DNA of 8,250 bases from Bacteroidales bacterium (GTDB taxonomy: Bacteria > Bacteroidota > Bacteroidia > Bacteroidales > UBA7960): positions 1-8,250 of the forward strand of contig SLNU01000129.1 in NCBI GenBank assembly GCA_007132865.1, given 5' to 3'. Below are positions 5,906 to 8,250 of the stretch, one piece after another. Below the pieces are notes generated by a model. The model worked only from the letters and a program-made list of their open reading frames with translations, was not told the origin of the DNA and made no database searches. Numbering within the stretch: position 1 is the first letter of the stretch; each line of letters begins with the position of its first letter. Position numbers and translations under genes: made by a program.

Positions 5906-8250
5906 ATGACGCAAAAAGGCAACGCATTTAAGAAAAACACTTTTCGAAAGAAGAAAAAGGAGAAAAGCGACCTGGATGGCAATGAGCTGTCGATGGGCAC
6001 AGTGAAGTCTTTTTTTGGCGGCGATCAGCTAAAAAGGGTCCTGGGGCTGTTTCTGCTGTTGCTTTCCGTGTTTCTCTCCCTGGCTTTTATTTCGTACCTG
6101 TTCAGCTGGAAATACGACGATGCCGTGCTGGATGGCAGGACCTTCAACTGGGCCTTGCTGACTGACAAGGAAACCGTCGTTGACAATATCATGGGACGCC
6201 TGGGCGCCATTACGGCACACTGGTTTATTAAGCAATGGTTCGGAGTGGCTTCCTTTTTGTTCATCCTGGTTTTTTTCGTACTTGGATTCCGCTTGCTCTT
6301 CCGTGTATCCCTGCTACCCCTTGGAAAAACCCTGGCCTCTTCCCTGTTCTTCCTGCTCTGGATCTCTGTTTTCCTGGGATTTGTGTTTTATTCGGGCCGT
6401 CTTTCGATCCTCGGTGGGGTGTTCGGTTATGAGAGCAGGGTTTGGCTGACCGGGCTTCTGGGCGGGTTCGGAACAGCCCTGTTCTTGCTTTTCTCGCTGG
6501 GGGCATTCATGATCATTGCCTTTGACAACAGCCTAGCCTCCCTGGCCACATTTTTCAAACGGATTTTTGCCGGAAGCAAGCCTGCCGGCCTGGATGACTC
6601 ACCGGAAGAAGAAGTAGACGGGCTGCCCGGAATGGCCACCGAGGAAGATATTGAGGCAGCCCTGCGCCTGGCTCGTACAGGCCTGCCGGAAGAAGTTGGG
6701 CAGCAAGAAGAAGTAGGACAGCTGGATGGAAGCGGGCGGCAGGATGAAGGAGCGCTGCAGGATACGTCCGATGAGTCTGGCGACAATGAGTGGCAAGCCG
6801 TGGACGGGGATGAAAGCAGAGAGCGGAAAGGCCCATCCGACAATGAACCAAAAACCGGCCCTGAATTCGAGATAGAGGTCGCCGACGGAAAGTTGAGCGG
6901 CAGCAATTACCAAAGCATTGATGAACCGTTCGGGGGGGATAACGGGGAAGAGGGGCCTGACCTTTCACACCTGGGTGAGTATGACCCCACCCTGGACCTC
7001 CCACATTACCGCATCCCGGACGCTGCGATGCTGGACGACAGGGGCAGCAGTACAATCCAGATCAACAAGCAGGAGCTGGAGGCCAACAAGAACCGTATCA
7101 TCGAGACCCTGAACAACTACGCCATACAGATAGACCGCATCAAGGCCACTGTGGGTCCTACGGTTACCCTCTACGAGATCATTCCCGCCCCCGGCGTGCG
7201 GATCTCCAAGATCAAGAACCTGGAGAATGACATTGCGCTGAGCCTTTCCGCACTTGGCATACGCATCATCGCCCCCATTCCTGGAAAGGGGACCATTGGT
7301 ATTGAAGTACCCAATTCAAGTCCCGAGATCGTTTCGATGAAGTCGATCCTGACCAGCGAGCGTTTTATCAATTCCGGCTTTGAGCTTCCCATCGGATTAG
7401 GCAAGACAATTGCCAACGAAACCTTTATCGCGGACCTGACCAAAATGCCACATTTGCTGATGGCCGGGGCGACCGGACAAGGTAAATCGGTGGGACTGAA
7501 TGCCGTGCTGGCCTCCATCCTGTTCAAGAAGCATCCGGCATATGTGAAGTTCGTGTTGGTAGACCCCAAGAAGGTGGAGCTGACCTTATTCTCCAAGATT
7601 GAACGGCACTTTCTGGCAAAACTGCCTGATGCCGAAGAGGCCATTGTCACCGAAACCAGGCAGGTGGTGCGCACCCTGAACTCGCTCTGCATTGAGATGG
7701 ACAACCGGTATGACCTGCTGAAGGACGCTCAGGCAAGGAACATCAAGGAATACAATGCCAAGTTCGTGGCCCGTAGGCTGAACCCGAACCACGGTCATCG
7801 TTTTCTGCCGTACATCATATTGTTCATAGACGAATTTGCTGACCTGATCATGACCAGTGGCAAGGAGATCGAATTGCCAATTGCCCGCCTGGCTCAATTG
7901 TCCAGGGCCGTAGGGCTGCACCTGATCATCGCCACGCAGCGTCCCTCAGTGAACATCATCACGGGCACCATCAAGGCCAACTTCCCTGCCCGTGTCGCGT
8001 TCCGGGTCACTTCCAAGATTGATTCCCGGACCATCCTTGACAGCGGGGGTGCAGAACAGTTAATCGGTCGCGGGGATATGCTGCTTTCGACCGGAAGCGA
8101 CCTGCTCCGCCTGCAATGCGCCTTTATTGACACCCCTGAGATCGAGCGCCTGACGGAGTTCATCGGATCACAAAGGGCCTATCCGGATGCCTACCACCTT
8201 CCGGAGTACCATGATGAGGAAAGCAGTAGCATGGAGAACCTGGATCCATC
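5906..8250 (+). CDS. ftsK: FtsK/SpoIIIE DNA translocase (3' end outside window)
   Basis: FtsK anchors in the division septum and pumps DNA so that chromosome ends and dimers are cleared before closure. The frame is open from ATG 5906 to the window edge, giving 781 residues without a stop; the C-terminal gamma (KOPS-reading, XerD-activating) domain is missing only because the window ends. A basic N-terminus (residues 1-22) precedes four membrane segments at about 45-67, 113-130, 142-162 and 183-206. A Gly/Glu/Asp-rich linker spans about 215-355. It includes a doubled EEVGQ unit (6689-6724) and a G7 run at 6932-6938. The motor begins about YDPTLDLPHYRIP (359-371). Walker A is GATGQGKS (521-528) and Walker B is IILFIDEFADL (637-647, D642/E643). 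ATQRPSVNIITG (676-687), then ANFPARVAFRV, DSRTILD and GGAEQLIGRGDML, are all hallmark FtsK. No sign of damage. Only 21 nt separate it from the decarboxylase gene, so it is probably co-transcribed from promoters before 4487. Confidence 0.97.
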   Translation, partial: MTQKGNAFKKNTFRKKKKEKSDLDGNELSMGTVKSFFGGDQLKRVLGLFLLLLSVFLSLAFISYLFSWKYDDAVLDGRTFNWALLTDKETVVDNIMGRLGAITAHWFIKQWFGVASFLFILVFFVLGFRLLFRVSLLPLGKTLASSLFFLLWISVFLGFVFYSGRLSILGGVFGYESRVWLTGLLGGFGTALFLLFSLGAFMIIAFDNSLASLATFFKRIFAGSKPAGLDDSPEEEVDGLPGMATEEDIEAALRLARTGLPEEVGQQEEVGQLDGSGRQDEGALQDTSDESGDNEWQAVDGDESRERKGPSDNEPKTGPEFEIEVADGKLSGSNYQSIDEPFGGDNGEEGPDLSHLGEYDPTLDLPHYRIPDAAMLDDRGSSTIQINKQELEANKNRIIETLNNYAIQIDRIKATVGPTVTLYEIIPAPGVRISKIKNLENDIALSLSALGIRIIAPIPGKGTIGIEVPNSSPEIVSMKSILTSERFINSGFELPIGLGKTIANETFIADLTKMPHLLMAGATGQGKSVGLNAVLASILFKKHPAYVKFVLVDPKKVELTLFSKIERHFLAKLPDAEEAIVTETRQVVRTLNSLCIEMDNRYDLLKDAQARNIKEYNAKFVARRLNPNHGHRFLPYIILFIDEFADLIMTSGKEIELPIARLAQLSRAVGLHLIIATQRPSVNIITGTIKANFPARVAFRVTSKIDSRTILDSGGAEQLIGRGDMLLSTGSDLLRLQCAFIDTPEIERLTEFIGSQRAYPDAYHLPEYHDEESSSMENLDP
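6689..6724 (+). repeat. Two-copy 18-bp repeat in the FtsK linker
   Basis: Two adjacent 18-bp units (6689-6706 and 6707-6724) encode EEVGQQ and EEVGQL. They differ at silent or near-silent positions (gtt/gta, ggg/gga). A looser relative, EEEVDGL, is encoded at 6605-6625. The period is six codons, so the frame is preserved. This is normal for the flexible linker between the membrane and motor domains. Confidence 0.6.

Noticed and set aside
6932..6938. G7 run in ftsK as a phase-variable tract or frameshift
   Set aside because: The frame stays open on both sides with correct domains downstream, and seven bases is short for phase variation of an essential gene.
6427..7055. Overlapping reverse-strand Ser/Pro/Arg-rich open frames opposite ftsK
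   Set aside because: They mirror the Glu/Asp/Gly-rich FtsK linker, whose codons read as Ser/Pro/Cys on the other strand; no independent gene evidence.
1..8250. parS site near parB
   Set aside because: Scanning by eye found no CACGTG-centred 16-bp palindrome in the window; any site must lie outside or be degenerate.

Overview
The window reads as ordinary, densely packed chromosomal DNA from a member of the Bacteroidota, most likely a Bacteroidales/Marinilabiliales-like lineage with moderately GC-rich coding sequence (many ctg, gcc, atc and aag codons). This assignment rests on four things: the gene order parA-parB-DUF5683-dapB-lepB, a signal peptidase I with an extra multi-membrane-segment domain in front, a short PLP decarboxylase of the type found in this phylum, and TAnnTTTG-type promoter elements with no obvious Shine-Dalgarno sequences. 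The exact family or genus cannot be read from the sequence. All seven genes lie on the + strand, and no RNA gene, CRISPR array, insertion sequence or phage gene was seen.

Region 1 (1-4362) looks like one operon. It starts inside parA, whose Walker A end lies outside the window. parB overlaps parA by ATGA. After a 2-nt gap comes a DUF5683 membrane protein that probably uses a TTG start, then dapB (lysine/diaminopimelate synthesis) and a 497-residue lepB. Gaps are only 2 to 23 nt, so co-transcription is likely. The operon joins origin segregation (ParA/ParB), a peptidoglycan and lysine precursor step (DapB) and protein export (LepB).

Region 2 (4363-4486) is the only real intergenic region. It holds a perfect 12-bp inverted repeat with a 28-nt spacer, two candidate Bacteroidota-type -7 elements and a 10-bp palindrome. 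It probably ends the first operon, drives the second, or both.

Region 3 (4487-8250) holds a complete fold-type III PLP decarboxylase resembling the short arginine decarboxylases (SpeA) of Bacteroidota. After 21 nt comes ftsK, the DNA translocase of the division septum, which runs off the right edge before its C-terminal gamma domain. ParAB and FtsK at the two ends make this a chromosome segregation neighbourhood.

I found no convincing new defence or mobile system. The points most worth a second look are the symmetric intergenic element before the decarboxylase gene, an in-frame 15-bp GC-rich repeat inside the DUF5683 gene that looks like a mobile palindromic repeat, the unproven substrate of the decarboxylase, and the unexplained membrane protein locked between parB and dapB.
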